A stretch of DNA of 42,078 bases from an uncultured Campylobacter sp. (GTDB lineage Bacteria; Campylobacterota; Campylobacteria; Campylobacterales; Campylobacteraceae): NCBI RefSeq assembly GCF_938015785.1, contig NZ_CALLWC010000028.1, positions 1-42,078 of the forward strand, written 5' to 3'. The position numbers and the translations under genes are program-made. Of the stretch, positions 31,723 to 40,075 are shown piece after piece (the stretch's first letter is position 1; each line of letters opens with the position of its first letter). Below the pieces are notes generated by a model. It made no database searches, was not told the origin of the DNA, and saw nothing but the letters and a program-made list of their open reading frames with translations.

Positions 31723-33054
31723 ATGAATGATCTAAATTTTTTTTACGAAAACCCGCCGGAATTTGCGGGCTTTATCCCGCGCAAAAGAGGTATAGACTCG
31801 CCCAAAACCATAATCTATGGAGTGCTAAATTCTGGCAAAAGCGCCGTGCTGAAAAATGAAATTTCAGAACTTAAAAAAGACGAAATTTTATATCTAAATT
31901 TAGCTGATCTACGCCTTGAGGGGGCAGTAGCGAATGATATAATTTTTGTGGCTAGAAATAGTGCGGACAATACAAAGGCTAGCGAAGCAAATGAGAATGA
32001 AATAAGTGGGGAAGCTACGCTAGACGCGGAAATTTCGGATACGGGCGAATTTTACCGCGTCGCCGTAAAAAATACAGATATAAAAAACGCAAGCACAGGC
32101 GGCTCAAACAACATAAAAAATGCGGAGTTCTACAGCACAAAAAACAGGAGCGAGAATTTCTTCTGCGAGATCAAAGAATTTTTAGCCGCCAACGAGCAAA
32201 TTTCATCGCTTTTTCTGGATAATTTTAGTAGCACCGATTTTGAAATTTCATCGCTTCAAAGCTTCGCCGAGGGGCTAAATTTAAAGCGTTTCATCATCTC
32301 TACTCGCGATAGAGAGTTGATCCTGCCGGGCTTTGAGCGGCTTGAGCTTTTGCCGCTTTCGTTTGAAGAATTTATCGCCTTCGACAAGCGTCACAACGAG
32401 ATAAACTCGATGATTTCGGCGTTTTTAGCCCAAGGCGGCGGCGCAAAAAACCCCTTCATAACCCCCGCTGAAATTTTAGAATTCGAGCAGAGGCTGCTTG
32501 CGGCAAACTTTAGCCGCACGGAGATTTTAATCCTCAAAGAGTGCCTAAGCTTCGTTCACACCGCATTTAGCGCAAATAAAATTTATACCGCGCTAAAGCC
32601 GCGCATCAAGATCTCCAAAGACGCCGTCTACGGCACCATCGCCAAGCTTGAGCGGGAAAATTTCATCAGATTTTTAAACAAGGCGGGCGAGCCTGCGCGC
32701 GCAAAAAAGCTATATTTTTTGCATTTTAATATGCGCGAAATTTTAACAAGCAAAAAGGAGTTCTCCAAAAAATTTGCCAACGTCCTTTTTTGCGAGCTTT
32801 TGGGGCTAAATACGCCGATTTTTTACACAAAAGAGCTGGATTTTTACCTGCCTGCTATAAAGATGGGGGTTCTCGTCATTCCTTTCAGCGACGCGGACAT
32901 TATCTTTTTAAAATTTCGTAAAATTTTAAGCGTGCTCAAGAGGCTCGGCATCACGAGCTTAAAAGTCGTTTCTATGACAAACTCCGGTAGGCTCGAGATT
33001 GAGGGTATTCGCTGCGATGTCGTGCCGTTTCATGAATTCGTGCTTAGCTTCTGA
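31723..33054 (+). CDS. AAA-type ATP-binding protein of unknown role
   Basis: 443 aa. Walker A is GVLNSGKS (33-40); Walker B-like LFLDN is at 163-167; ISTRDRELILPGFERLELLP then LSFEEFIAFDKR follows the pattern of AAA_14-type ATPases, and residues about 270-325 look like a winged helix. The C-terminal part (about 345-443: VLFCELLGLNTPIFYTKELD then FYLPAIKMGVLVIP) resembles the DUF4143/nuclease-like ends of such proteins. Residues about 77-143 are an Asn/Ser/Glu-rich insertion inside the ATPase core. It is divergent from the S10 operon and shares a duplicated palindrome with it. Function unknown. Confidence 0.7.
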   Translation: MNDLNFFYENPPEFAGFIPRKRGIDSPKTIIYGVLNSGKSAVLKNEISELKKDEILYLNLADLRLEGAVANDIIFVARNSADNTKASEANENEISGEATLDAEISDTGEFYRVAVKNTDIKNASTGGSNNIKNAEFYSTKNRSENFFCEIKEFLAANEQISSLFLDNFSSTDFEISSLQSFAEGLNLKRFIISTRDRELILPGFERLELLPLSFEEFIAFDKRHNEINSMISAFLAQGGGAKNPFITPAEILEFEQRLLAANFSRTEILILKECLSFVHTAFSANKIYTALKPRIKISKDAVYGTIAKLERENFIRFLNKAGEPARAKKLYFLHFNMREILTSKKEFSKKFANVLFCELLGLNTPIFYTKELDFYLPAIKMGVLVIPFSDADIIFLKFRKILSVLKRLGITSLKVVSMTNSGRLEIEGIRCDVVPFHEFVLSF

Positions 33055-33068
33055 TTTATTGACATCTC

Positions 33069-33097
33069 ATATCATAAAAATACAAATTTTATGATAT
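33069..33097. promoter_or_regulatory. 11-bp inverted repeat over a -10 box
   Basis: ATATCATAAAA and TTTTATGATAT are perfect arms around 7 nt. The right arm overlaps TATAAT (33095-33100), preceded by TG, an extended -10. TTGACA at 33059 is 30 bp away, too far to act as its -35. A bound protein would occlude this promoter. Confidence 0.55.
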
Positions 33098-33137
33098 AAT
33101 TTTGGCAAACCCATATCAATTATATAAGGGAAAGCCG

Positions 33138-33473
33138 ATGATCAAATTAAAAGACAAACTCATTTATGAAACGCTAAAACTGGTCGAATCGCAAGGCAAA
33201 GATGGGCTTTTGTGTCGCAATAAGCAAAGCGATGCGGAGTTTATGAGACCCGTGAACGAATTCGCAGCTGCGAGTTGGCGCAACTACACCTCGATCAAAT
33301 CGACTCTTGACATAATTCATAAAAACTGGGGCTATCTGCAGCGCGAAAGCATTAAGGACACGGGGCTTGATGCGGGCAAGGCGTCGAAGATTTTCACCTA
33401 CCGTCTATGCGAGTCAGGACGAAGCTTTATCGAAAAATACGAAAAAGCCCTCGTCCAAAACGCCGATAAATAG
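33138..33473 (+). CDS. Hypothetical protein, 111 aa
   Basis: Starts MIKLKDKLIYETLKLVESQG at the ATG with AAGGGAAAG upstream; the open frame extends 12 codons further but without a ribosome site. Mixed charge, no membrane segment, probably helical with possible winged-helix character (RNYTSIKSTLDIIHKNWGYL, then FTYRLCESGRSFIEKYEKAL). Single gene behind a palindromic promoter, which would suit an autoregulated small DNA-binding protein, but I recognise no family. Confidence 0.6.
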   Translation: MIKLKDKLIYETLKLVESQGKDGLLCRNKQSDAEFMRPVNEFAAASWRNYTSIKSTLDIIHKNWGYLQRESIKDTGLDAGKASKIFTYRLCESGRSFIEKYEKALVQNADK

Positions 33474-33579
33474 TTCAAAATTAAAAATTTTAAGCGCCAA
33501 TTAGATAGAATTCTTTAATTTCACGTAGAGCGACAGAATTTCATTTTTATGCGACTCGCCTTAAAAAAAGGAGATGAAA

Positions 33580-33744
33580 ATGCTGGATTTTATAGTAAAA
33601 ATGTTCGCATGGAAAGCTGAGTGGGAGGTAAAAAAGGAATATGACAAAGAATTTGGTGATCTATCCTCCATGCGCTCAATCTTGCGCTTTATAATACTTC
33701 TTATCATACTTAGCATTTTGATTAAATTTCAATTAAGCGTATGA
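33580..33744 (+). CDS. Small membrane protein, 54 aa
   Basis: MLDFIVKMFAWKAEWEVKKE, a charged 20-residue stretch (about 12-28), then one strongly hydrophobic helix (about 34-49, LRFIILLIILSILIKF). AAGGAG ends 6 nt before the ATG, an excellent ribosome site; an ATG two codons earlier is too close to it. Its stop overlaps the next start as ATGA. Family unknown. The coupling and matching size suggest it works with the following protein. Confidence 0.7.
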   Translation: MLDFIVKMFAWKAEWEVKKEYDKEFGDLSSMRSILRFIILLIILSILIKFQLSV

Positions 33745-33887
33745 AAGATACATTTTTAGATATTGCGCTCGTTTTATTTGGCATCGTCATGCTTGTCGCG
33801 ATACGACAAAAATCTTTATTAAAATTTACAATCTTCGTCGTGATTTTAGCGCTCGCCAGAGAGTTAATCATCAGGCTTTATGCCTAG
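33741..33887 (+). CDS. Small membrane protein, 48 aa
   Basis: Begins MKDTFLDIALVLFGIVMLVA; two hydrophobic helices (about 6-21 and 27-45) joined by the basic turn IRQKS. Its ATG overlaps the preceding stop by 4 bp, so translation is coupled. The shape, two short helices with a positive hairpin, is that of tiny holin-like or toxin-like membrane proteins, but also of many unknown envelope peptides. No family recognised. Confidence 0.65.
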   Translation: MKDTFLDIALVLFGIVMLVAIRQKSLLKFTIFVVILALARELIIRLYA

Positions 33888-34571
33888 TTTCGACGAAACC
33901 GACGCGGATGGAATTTAAAATTTAAACGACAAAATGACGGCGCGGCGAAATTCGGCGGGCGCAAATTTTAGATTTCGCCGTAACCACACTATGCTTTTAT
34001 AGTCGTTAGTAAATTCTACCGCGCTTCAAGAATTGTCGTATCGATAAATCTAGCTTTTATCGTCAATGACAGAATTTTACCCGCAGTGAGGATTTGCGCT
34101 TGATGCCACGCTTTCTGCTATCAGTGGCGGAATTTCTCTAGTGCGAACACGACGGAATTTTTGCGGCGGTAGCAAAATTTATAAACCAAACGAGCGGACT
34201 ACAGCGTAAATTTATAATGCTAAATTCCACAAAAGCCCAAATTAATGCGATACAAATGTGAAATTCAAGCAAAAATTTTAAATTTAGTAGCAAAATTCCG
34301 CGCACCAAAATTTTAAAATTTTATTTCATAAAATTCCGAGATTTAGGAATTAAATTTTGCAATGAGACGGCAAATTTTACTTCGCAATTAAAATTCTCAC
34401 CCAAACCATCCCCGAAAATTCTAAAATTTCATCATCATAAAATTTTAAAATTCCAATGTCGTATTGTAAATCTATTATTTTATAAAACGGAGCGAAAAGC
34501 GAAATCTTGCATAAATCGCACTCGAAAATTTCACGGATTCTCGCGCAAACCGGCTCGAAATTTTGCCCTGC
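33888..34571. other. 684-bp non-coding stretch rich in AAATTT
   Basis: No protein-like frame on either strand. AAATTT/AAAATTTT words recur throughout. A 9-bp hairpin (CGGCGAAAT 33943-33951 with ATTTCGCCG 33972-33980) lies 56 nt after the small membrane-protein pair and may end that transcript, although no T-run follows. Confidence 0.5.
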
Positions 34572-35450
34572 CTACTCCACGTATCCAATAAATTCGCCAT
34601 CGAAAGTATGCCTAACGTCGCCGCGAAAGTAAATTTTGCCTCCATCCCCTAAGCGCAAATTTAGCGTTTCACCGCTTGCAGGTATCACGCGGATGTCGGG
34701 AGCTAGCCCCATATTTTCGACGCCTGCGATGAAGCATGCTGCCATCCCCGTACCGCATGCGAGAGTTTCGGCTTCTACGCCACGCTCAAAGGTGCGCACT
34801 TTTAAAATTTTGCTTGCGAGGCGACTTTGAACTAACGCATAATTAACGTTAGCGTTATACTTTTCACGCAGATCGCGGGCTAGCGCGGCGTCGAACTCAT
34901 TTAAATCGCTAACAAAAGTTACCAAGTGCGGCACTCCTGTGTTATAAAAATACCACGTTAGCCCTGCCTCCTCAAAGCTTTCGCCAAGGCGCTTAGGATG
35001 AGTTAACATTACCTCTACGTTAGCTACTAACGCGTGAGCGTTAGGACGCAGATTGAAAATCTCACCGAAGCTTACATTGCGTAGCTCGCCGCGCATACTC
35101 TCGCTCAAATTTCCGCCGAAAATACCGAAAATTTCGCCGCTAATTACGCCTGCGCCGCTTAGGAATTTCATACTCTGCGCGGCCAAAAAATTCTCATACG
35201 CATACATGCATACCGCGCGCGAGCCGTTGCCGCACATATCGGCACTGCTGCCGTCGCTATTGTAAAATTCCCACTCAAAGTTTATCCCCTCGATACCGTT
35301 AAATTTCGGTAGCACGACGATGAGCCCGTCAGCGCCTACTCCATCACGCCTATCACATAGCTCACGCGCTAGCTTGGATCTATCCGCCTTAACTGAATCC
35401 GTAAATATTACGAAATCATTTCCGCTCGCATTATATTTTGAAATTTTCAT
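34572..35450 (-). CDS. dapF: Diaminopimelate epimerase
   Basis: 292 aa. It converts L,L- to meso-diaminopimelate for lysine and for the MurE step of peptidoglycan synthesis. YNASGNDFVIF opens it; the two catalytic cysteines lie in MCGNGSRAVCMYA and ETLACGTGMAAC, and FERGVEAETL is typical. It is slightly longer than usual (about 275), through short insertions around residues 105-125. The gene and the region upstream contain an unexpected concentration of CTAACG words. Confidence 0.96.
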   Translation of the reverse strand: MKISKYNASGNDFVIFTDSVKADRSKLARELCDRRDGVGADGLIVVLPKFNGIEGINFEWEFYNSDGSSADMCGNGSRAVCMYAYENFLAAQSMKFLSGAGVISGEIFGIFGGNLSESMRGELRNVSFGEIFNLRPNAHALVANVEVMLTHPKRLGESFEEAGLTWYFYNTGVPHLVTFVSDLNEFDAALARDLREKYNANVNYALVQSRLASKILKVRTFERGVEAETLACGTGMAACFIAGVENMGLAPDIRVIPASGETLNLRLGDGGKIYFRGDVRHTFDGEFIGYVE

Positions 35451-35630
35451 TATCTACCTCGCAAATTTTTAAAATTACTAACGCTCACTAACGCTTTATT
35501 AAAATTTTACTTATATCTAAATTTAAGCGTATCGCTTATTCCTAGGCTTTACTAAGACTCAATTTACTAACGTATCTTCTTTCGTAAGCCCATTTTGTTA
35601 TGCGTTTTTCGCGCTTGATGTTAGAGCCTC

Positions 35631-36551
35631 TCATCTCATAGTCTCCAAATGCTCGCAAGCATCAAATCTACCGAGCTTGCAAGCTTTTTCATAAAGCTCG
35701 CGCGCCCTCTTTTTATCTTTCGTCACGCCCCAGCCCTTTTCGTATTGATACGCCAAATTTGAGCAGGCTAGCGGCTCGTCGCTTTTCTCGCACGCCTCGC
35801 TAAAATACTTCGCAGCAAGGGCGTGATCCTTTTGCCCGCCGTCGCCTTTAAAATACGTGACGCCTAAATTTACGCACGAATCCACGTGTCCTTGCTCGCA
35901 AGCCCTCGTAAAAAATGTCCTAGCCCTGCCCACATCTTTTTTCACGCCGTCGCCGAGAGCGTAGCTAAGCCCGAGATTGTGGCACGCCTCGACCTGCCCC
36001 ATCTTGCAAGCCTTGATCAAAAGCTCGATCGCCTTTTTCGTGTCTGGATAGACGCCGAGCCCCTTTTTATAGTTGTATGCAAGGCTCGCGCACCCCTCGC
36101 TGCTGTTTTTCTTGCAGGCGTCGCTAAAAAGCTCATTCGCCCTCTTGCGATCCTGCGCCACCCCCTGCCCGTCGTTGTAGAGCAGCCCCAAATAGACGCA
36201 GCCCTTCTGTTCGCCGAGCTTGCACGCCCTGTCGTAATAGCGCGCGGCCTGCCTGAAGCTTCTATTTGAGTCGTATGCATAGCCCAAATTTGCGCAATCC
36301 AGCGCGTTTTCCTCGCCGCCGGCGTCGCAGTTGCGCTGCAGCTCGTTTATCACGCGGCTTAGTTTTTTACAATCCATCTCGCTCCCAGCGGCGCAGCCCT
36401 TCCTTAGATCGTTGATCTCCGCCGTAGCACCCGTCGCAAACAGCGCGGATAGCAAAACCGCTCGCGCCGTAAATTTTAGCCGCTCTTTAAGCAGCGCACT
36501 TTTAAAATTTTGAAATTTAGCGCCCTTTTGGGCACAGCTACCGATCCTCAT
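35631..36551 (-). CDS. Secreted Cys-rich Sel1-repeat protein (Hcp-like)
   Basis: 306 aa. A basic N-terminus with a hydrophobic segment and Ala-x-Ala-like end (about 30-45, AVLLSALFATGATAE) marks export to the periplasm. About six Sel1 repeats of some 36 residues follow (YLGLLYNDGQGVAQDRKRAN, LAYNYKKGLGVYPDTKKAIE, LGLSYALGDGVKKDVGRART, and so on), each with a Cys pair in the AC...GC pattern that forms one disulfide per repeat. This is the Helicobacter cysteine-rich protein (Hcp) architecture. GGAGAG precedes the ATG. Partner unknown. Confidence 0.9.
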   Translation of the reverse strand: MRIGSCAQKGAKFQNFKSALLKERLKFTARAVLLSALFATGATAEINDLRKGCAAGSEMDCKKLSRVINELQRNCDAGGEENALDCANLGYAYDSNRSFRQAARYYDRACKLGEQKGCVYLGLLYNDGQGVAQDRKRANELFSDACKKNSSEGCASLAYNYKKGLGVYPDTKKAIELLIKACKMGQVEACHNLGLSYALGDGVKKDVGRARTFFTRACEQGHVDSCVNLGVTYFKGDGGQKDHALAAKYFSEACEKSDEPLACSNLAYQYEKGWGVTKDKKRARELYEKACKLGRFDACEHLETMR

Positions 36552-36617
36552 CGTCTCTCCTTTATTTTCAACTCATCTCAATTCGCGTAGAAATTTTACG
36601 AGCTCTCGCGCAAAGGG

Positions 36618-37280
36618 CTAAATTTTATCTTTTAGCTCTTTTAAAAATCTCTCCACCGCGGTCTTAAGCGCGGTAAGATCGGCTCTATTGTCTATCACAA
36701 AGTCCGTCATAGCGCGCTTTTGCTCAATATCCGTTTGTAGCTCTACGCGGTGTTTTGCAGTGGCATGATCGAGCCCATTTCGCTTCATCACGCGCGAAAT
36801 CAGCGTATCTTTAGGCGCATAAACAACCGCCACTTTATCGAAAAACTCATATCTCTTGCCCTCAAAAAACAGCGGAATATCAACGAAATAAAGCCTTCCT
36901 TTTGCCTCCAAAGCCCGCGCCTGCGATAAAATTTCTGCCGTTATTTTTGGATGCAGTAGCGCTTCTAGCTTTGCTAGCTCTGCTGGGTTTTTAAACACCA
37001 GCTCGCCTAGCTTTTTGCGGTCCACCGAGGCAAGGGTCGGGGTCAAATTTGCCTCATCTTGTCTATTATTAAATTCTGCTTGTAAGCTCAAATTTTCAGC
37101 CTGCACGACGTATTGCGCGCCGAAAATTTCAGCCACCTGCGCGGCGCAGCGATCCAAGACGCAATGCGAAATCTTATCGGCGTCGATGATCTCAAATCCG
37201 CGATCACGAAGTAGCTCGCAAACCGCGCTCTTGCCGCTACCGATGCTGCCCGTGATGACGACGGCGTGTTTAAATTTCAA
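36618..37280 (-). CDS. coaE: Dephospho-CoA kinase
   Basis: 220 aa. Last step of CoA synthesis. P-loop GSIGSGKS (11-18), FEIIDADKISH, SVDRKKLGELVFKNPAELAK and LYFVDIPLFFEGKRYEFFDK fit the family, with KVAVVYAPKDTLISRVMKRN as lid. The start is TTG with AAGG six bases upstream. An insertion of about 28 residues (57-84, Gln/Asn/Leu-rich) precedes the SVDRKKLG motif, where most CoaE have a short turn. Divergent from purM. Confidence 0.93.
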   Translation of the reverse strand: MKFKHAVVITGSIGSGKSAVCELLRDRGFEIIDADKISHCVLDRCAAQVAEIFGAQYVVQAENLSLQAEFNNRQDEANLTPTLASVDRKKLGELVFKNPAELAKLEALLHPKITAEILSQARALEAKGRLYFVDIPLFFEGKRYEFFDKVAVVYAPKDTLISRVMKRNGLDHATAKHRVELQTDIEQKRAMTDFVIDNRADLTALKTAVERFLKELKDKI

Positions 37281-37353
37281 GGTGGGCCTTTATAGCGTTT
37301 TTATTCGATTTTAGCTAAAATCTGCGAAATTATACCATCTTGGAGGATAAAAT

Positions 37354-38337
37354 TTGATAAGCTACAAAGACGCTGGCGTCGATATAGACGCGGGAAATGA
37401 CTTCGTAGAGGCGATAAAACCGTTCGTCAAAGCGACGCAAACTCCGCACGTTTTGGGCGGTATCGGCTCGTTTTCAGGTGCGGTGAGGCTGCCTGCAGGC
37501 TACAAAAAACCTGCGATCCTAGGCGCCACCGACGGCGTAGGCACAAAGCTGCGACTCGCGATCGACGCGCGTAAATTTGACGGCGTGGGGCAGGACCTCG
37601 TCGCGATGTGCGTAAACGACCTCATCTGCAACTTCGCCGAGCCGCTATTTTTCCTTGACTATTACGCGACGGCGAAGCTCGAGATCGCAGATGCCAAAGA
37701 GGTCGTAAAAAGTATCGCCGATGGCTGCAAGCTCGCCCGTTGCGCGCTGATCGGCGGCGAAACGGCGGAGATGCCCTCGATGTATGAAAAGGGCGACTTC
37801 GACCTTGCAGGCTTTGCCGTGGGTATCGCCGAAGAGGACGAGATCGACCGTTCAAAATTTGTCCGCGAGGGCGACGTGCTCATCGCGCTTCCTAGCAGCG
37901 GCCTGCACTCAAACGGCTTCTCGCTTGCACGAAAAGTAGTTGCCGAGCTAGGGCTGAAATTTGACGAGAAAATCGGCGGTCGCGCGCTCATCGACGTGCT
38001 TTTGGAACCGACCAGGATTTACGTCGGCGACTTTTTAAATTTAAAAGACAAGATCCACGCACTCGCGCACATCACGGGCGGGGGTATCGTGGAAAATCTG
38101 CCGCGCGTATTTCCACAGGGGCTGGGCGCGAAGATCGAGCATGCCGCGATCCGCACGCCTGAGATCTTTAAAATCATCGCGCAAAAGGTCGAGCCTGCAG
38201 AGATGATGAGGACGTTTAACATGGGCGTAGGTATGATCGTCGTAGCCCCGAAGCAAAACGCGGACTTTGTGCTCGCTAACACCGACGGCTACGTCATCGG
38301 CGAGATCGTAAAAGGCAGGGGCGCGCAGCTCGTGTAA
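37354..38337 (+). CDS. purM: AIR synthase (PurM)
   Basis: 327 aa. It closes the imidazole ring in purine synthesis. MISYKDAGVDIDAGNDFVEA, GATDGVGTKLRLA, DLVAMCVNDLICNFAEPLFF, IGGETAEMPSMYEKGDFDLA and LHSNGFSLARKV are conserved. The start is TTG 8 nt after GGAGG. It is intact despite decay just downstream. Confidence 0.96.
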   Translation: MISYKDAGVDIDAGNDFVEAIKPFVKATQTPHVLGGIGSFSGAVRLPAGYKKPAILGATDGVGTKLRLAIDARKFDGVGQDLVAMCVNDLICNFAEPLFFLDYYATAKLEIADAKEVVKSIADGCKLARCALIGGETAEMPSMYEKGDFDLAGFAVGIAEEDEIDRSKFVREGDVLIALPSSGLHSNGFSLARKVVAELGLKFDEKIGGRALIDVLLEPTRIYVGDFLNLKDKIHALAHITGGGIVENLPRVFPQGLGAKIEHAAIRTPEIFKIIAQKVEPAEMMRTFNMGVGMIVVAPKQNADFVLANTDGYVIGEIVKGRGAQLV

Positions 38338-38381
38338 ATTTTAAGCGGTAAAATTTGCCGTTTTTTGCCAAAGCAGAATTT

Positions 38382-38740
38382 ATGTTTAGACTAAATTTTA
38401 AAGCAGGTATTGCGACAGCTTCCAAAAACAGCGCCGAGAATTATTATATGATAGGCCTTGCGGACGACAAGTACGACTATAAGAACTATCTGCTTTTCCA
38501 AAGACCGATCAAGCTCGGGCGGTACGAGGACGCAGACGTGCCGAACAACGGCTTATACGCAGAGGCAATGGCGACGTATGCTATAACGGCTGCAAGGCGG
38601 TGAAAATCACTAGCGAGCTTATCGTTTTTGAGATCTAAGACAGCGTCATCACCGTGGATATCTGCGGCGTCAAAATTCCCAAGCGCTTCATTCAGTATTG
38701 CAAAGAAATTTTCGGCGATCTGCTTAGCATCGAGGGGTAA
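38382..38740 (+). pseudogene. Broken Imm10-like immunity gene
   Basis: From the ATG at 38382 the frame reads MFRLNFKAGIATASKNSAEN, then YYMIGLADDKYDYKNYLLFQ, RPIKLGRYEDADV and NNGLYAEA. Near 38565 it slips one base and continues as GDVCYNGCKAVKITSELIVF, then an in-frame TAA (38636-38638), then DSVITVDICGVKIPKRF to the end at 38740. The pattern (laDD-YLLFQRP, glYaE, yNGckaV) resembles Imm10, immunity proteins of contact-dependent or polymorphic toxins. One frameshift plus one nonsense codon make it dead. No toxin gene is nearby. Confidence 0.7.
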
Positions 38741-38804
38741 ATTTAAATACGCAGCGGCACGTAAAAATTTACCTGCAACTGCCGTAAATTCTATCTGGAG
38801 GATA

Positions 38805-39251
38805 CTACTCCGCGCCCTTTGCGTCCGCTTTTTCGATGAGACTTTTATACTCGTCTTCGCTTAGATGCTCCAGCCACATTACGCTTTTATCCTCCTTTTC
38901 AAAGGTTACCGCGATATGCTCGCCGTCTTCTTGCAGTCCGGCTCCGTGCCAGTGTTTGACGCCAGGCGGACAGAGCACTACGTCGCCAGCACGAGCGATT
39001 TGTACGACGCCGTCCGCCGTACCGGTGTAAATTTTACCCTGCGTTACGATTAAATTTTGCCCCGCGGGATGCGTGTGCCACGCCGTGCGTACTCCGCGTG
39101 GAAAATGTACCAGCGCTGCTCCTGCGTTTGCATAAGGCGTTGCGCCGAAAAGCAGCGTGACTTTCGGCAGCCCGCCTGCAAAAATTTTATCGCTAACCTT
39201 GTCATAGACGGCGAGATTTTCCTTTTTAACTAAAACTTGCTTTTCCTGCAT
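38805..39251 (-). CDS. Cupin-domain protein
   Basis: 148 aa, single cupin barrel. Metal-binding motif 1 is RTAWHTHPAGQNLIV and motif 2 is VLCPPGVKHWHGAG. The C-terminus has MWLEHLSEDEYKSLI. Such small cupins accompany oxidoreductases in redox or aldehyde clusters, as here (flavodoxin, carboxymuconolactone decarboxylase, SDR upstream). Intact with AAGGAG before the ATG. Substrate unknown. Confidence 0.88.
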   Translation of the reverse strand: MQEKQVLVKKENLAVYDKVSDKIFAGGLPKVTLLFGATPYANAGAALVHFPRGVRTAWHTHPAGQNLIVTQGKIYTGTADGVVQIARAGDVVLCPPGVKHWHGAGLQEDGEHIAVTFEKEDKSVMWLEHLSEDEYKSLIEKADAKGAE

Positions 39252-39403
39252 CCTTTCTCCTTTGTTTATACTTTTCGCGATGTTTTCCCGTGTGTTTAAA
39301 TTTAATGCACGCAGTATCGCTACCGTACTTAAAATTTTAAGAAATCTTCATTATGTTGGCTTTAAATTTAATCACAAATTTAAAGCCAAAGTGCAAAAGT
39401 CGC

Positions 39404-39973
39404 CTAAAATTTCGTAAGCCACTCTTTTATCTCTTTTTCGCTTGCTCTCTCGCCGAAGCACTTCCCCGCTAGCCACTCGCCGCTTCCGGCCATTTGGGCT
39501 AAATTTTTATCGCTATTTCCGAGCCCCGAGCTATAGACGGTACAAAACGGGATCACCTTTTTACCGCTAAAATCGTTGTTCTTTATAAACTCAAAGATCG
39601 GCCACGCCGCATCATACCACCAGATCGGATAACCTACGAAAACGACATCGTAGTTCTCCCAGCCTTCGATTTTGGCGTTAGCTAAAGACACTTTCCTAAG
39701 CGACGTATCATCATGCTCGCGGCTAACGCGACTTTTTGGATCGTTGTAGTTTAGATCCGCGTTCGTGTAGGGCTGCACGGGCTTTAGCTCGACTATCTCG
39801 GCACCTAAATTTTGTGCTATTAAATTTGCCACTCTGGCCGTATTGCCGCCTGCGGAGAAATAGACTACGAGCGTCTTTTGCGGCTCAAATTTTATATTTC
39901 CCGCCGCGCTTTGACCAGCCGCAAAGGAGCACATAGCAAGCGCTCCAGCCATTATTTTGCTTAGTTCTTTCAT
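39404..39973 (-). CDS. Exported flavodoxin-like protein
   Basis: 189 aa. Residues 1-24 look like a signal peptide (LSKIMAGALAMCSFAAGQSA). The flavodoxin fold follows: LVVYFSAGGNTARVANLIAQ binds the FMN phosphate, and VVFVGYPIWWYDAAWPIFEF and IPFCTVYSSGLGNSDKNLAQ contact the flavin. Periplasmic flavodoxins of this type occur with quinone or aldehyde oxidoreductases. Intact, in the same orientation as its broken neighbours. Confidence 0.88.
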   Translation of the reverse strand: MKELSKIMAGALAMCSFAAGQSAAGNIKFEPQKTLVVYFSAGGNTARVANLIAQNLGAEIVELKPVQPYTNADLNYNDPKSRVSREHDDTSLRKVSLANAKIEGWENYDVVFVGYPIWWYDAAWPIFEFIKNNDFSGKKVIPFCTVYSSGLGNSDKNLAQMAGSGEWLAGKCFGERASEKEIKEWLTKF

Positions 39974-40075
39974 TTTGCTTTCCTTTCTCTTTCATCTCAT
40001 CTGTTCTTGCCAAAATTTGACCGCTAAATTTCGAGGCGAAGTGTCATAAGATAAAACGCCGCATAAAAGAGGTCG

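Noticed and set aside
33059..33064. TTGACA as -35 of the 33138 gene
   Set aside because: Spacing to TATAAT at 33095 is 30 bp, far beyond 16-19; the extended -10 is more likely used alone.
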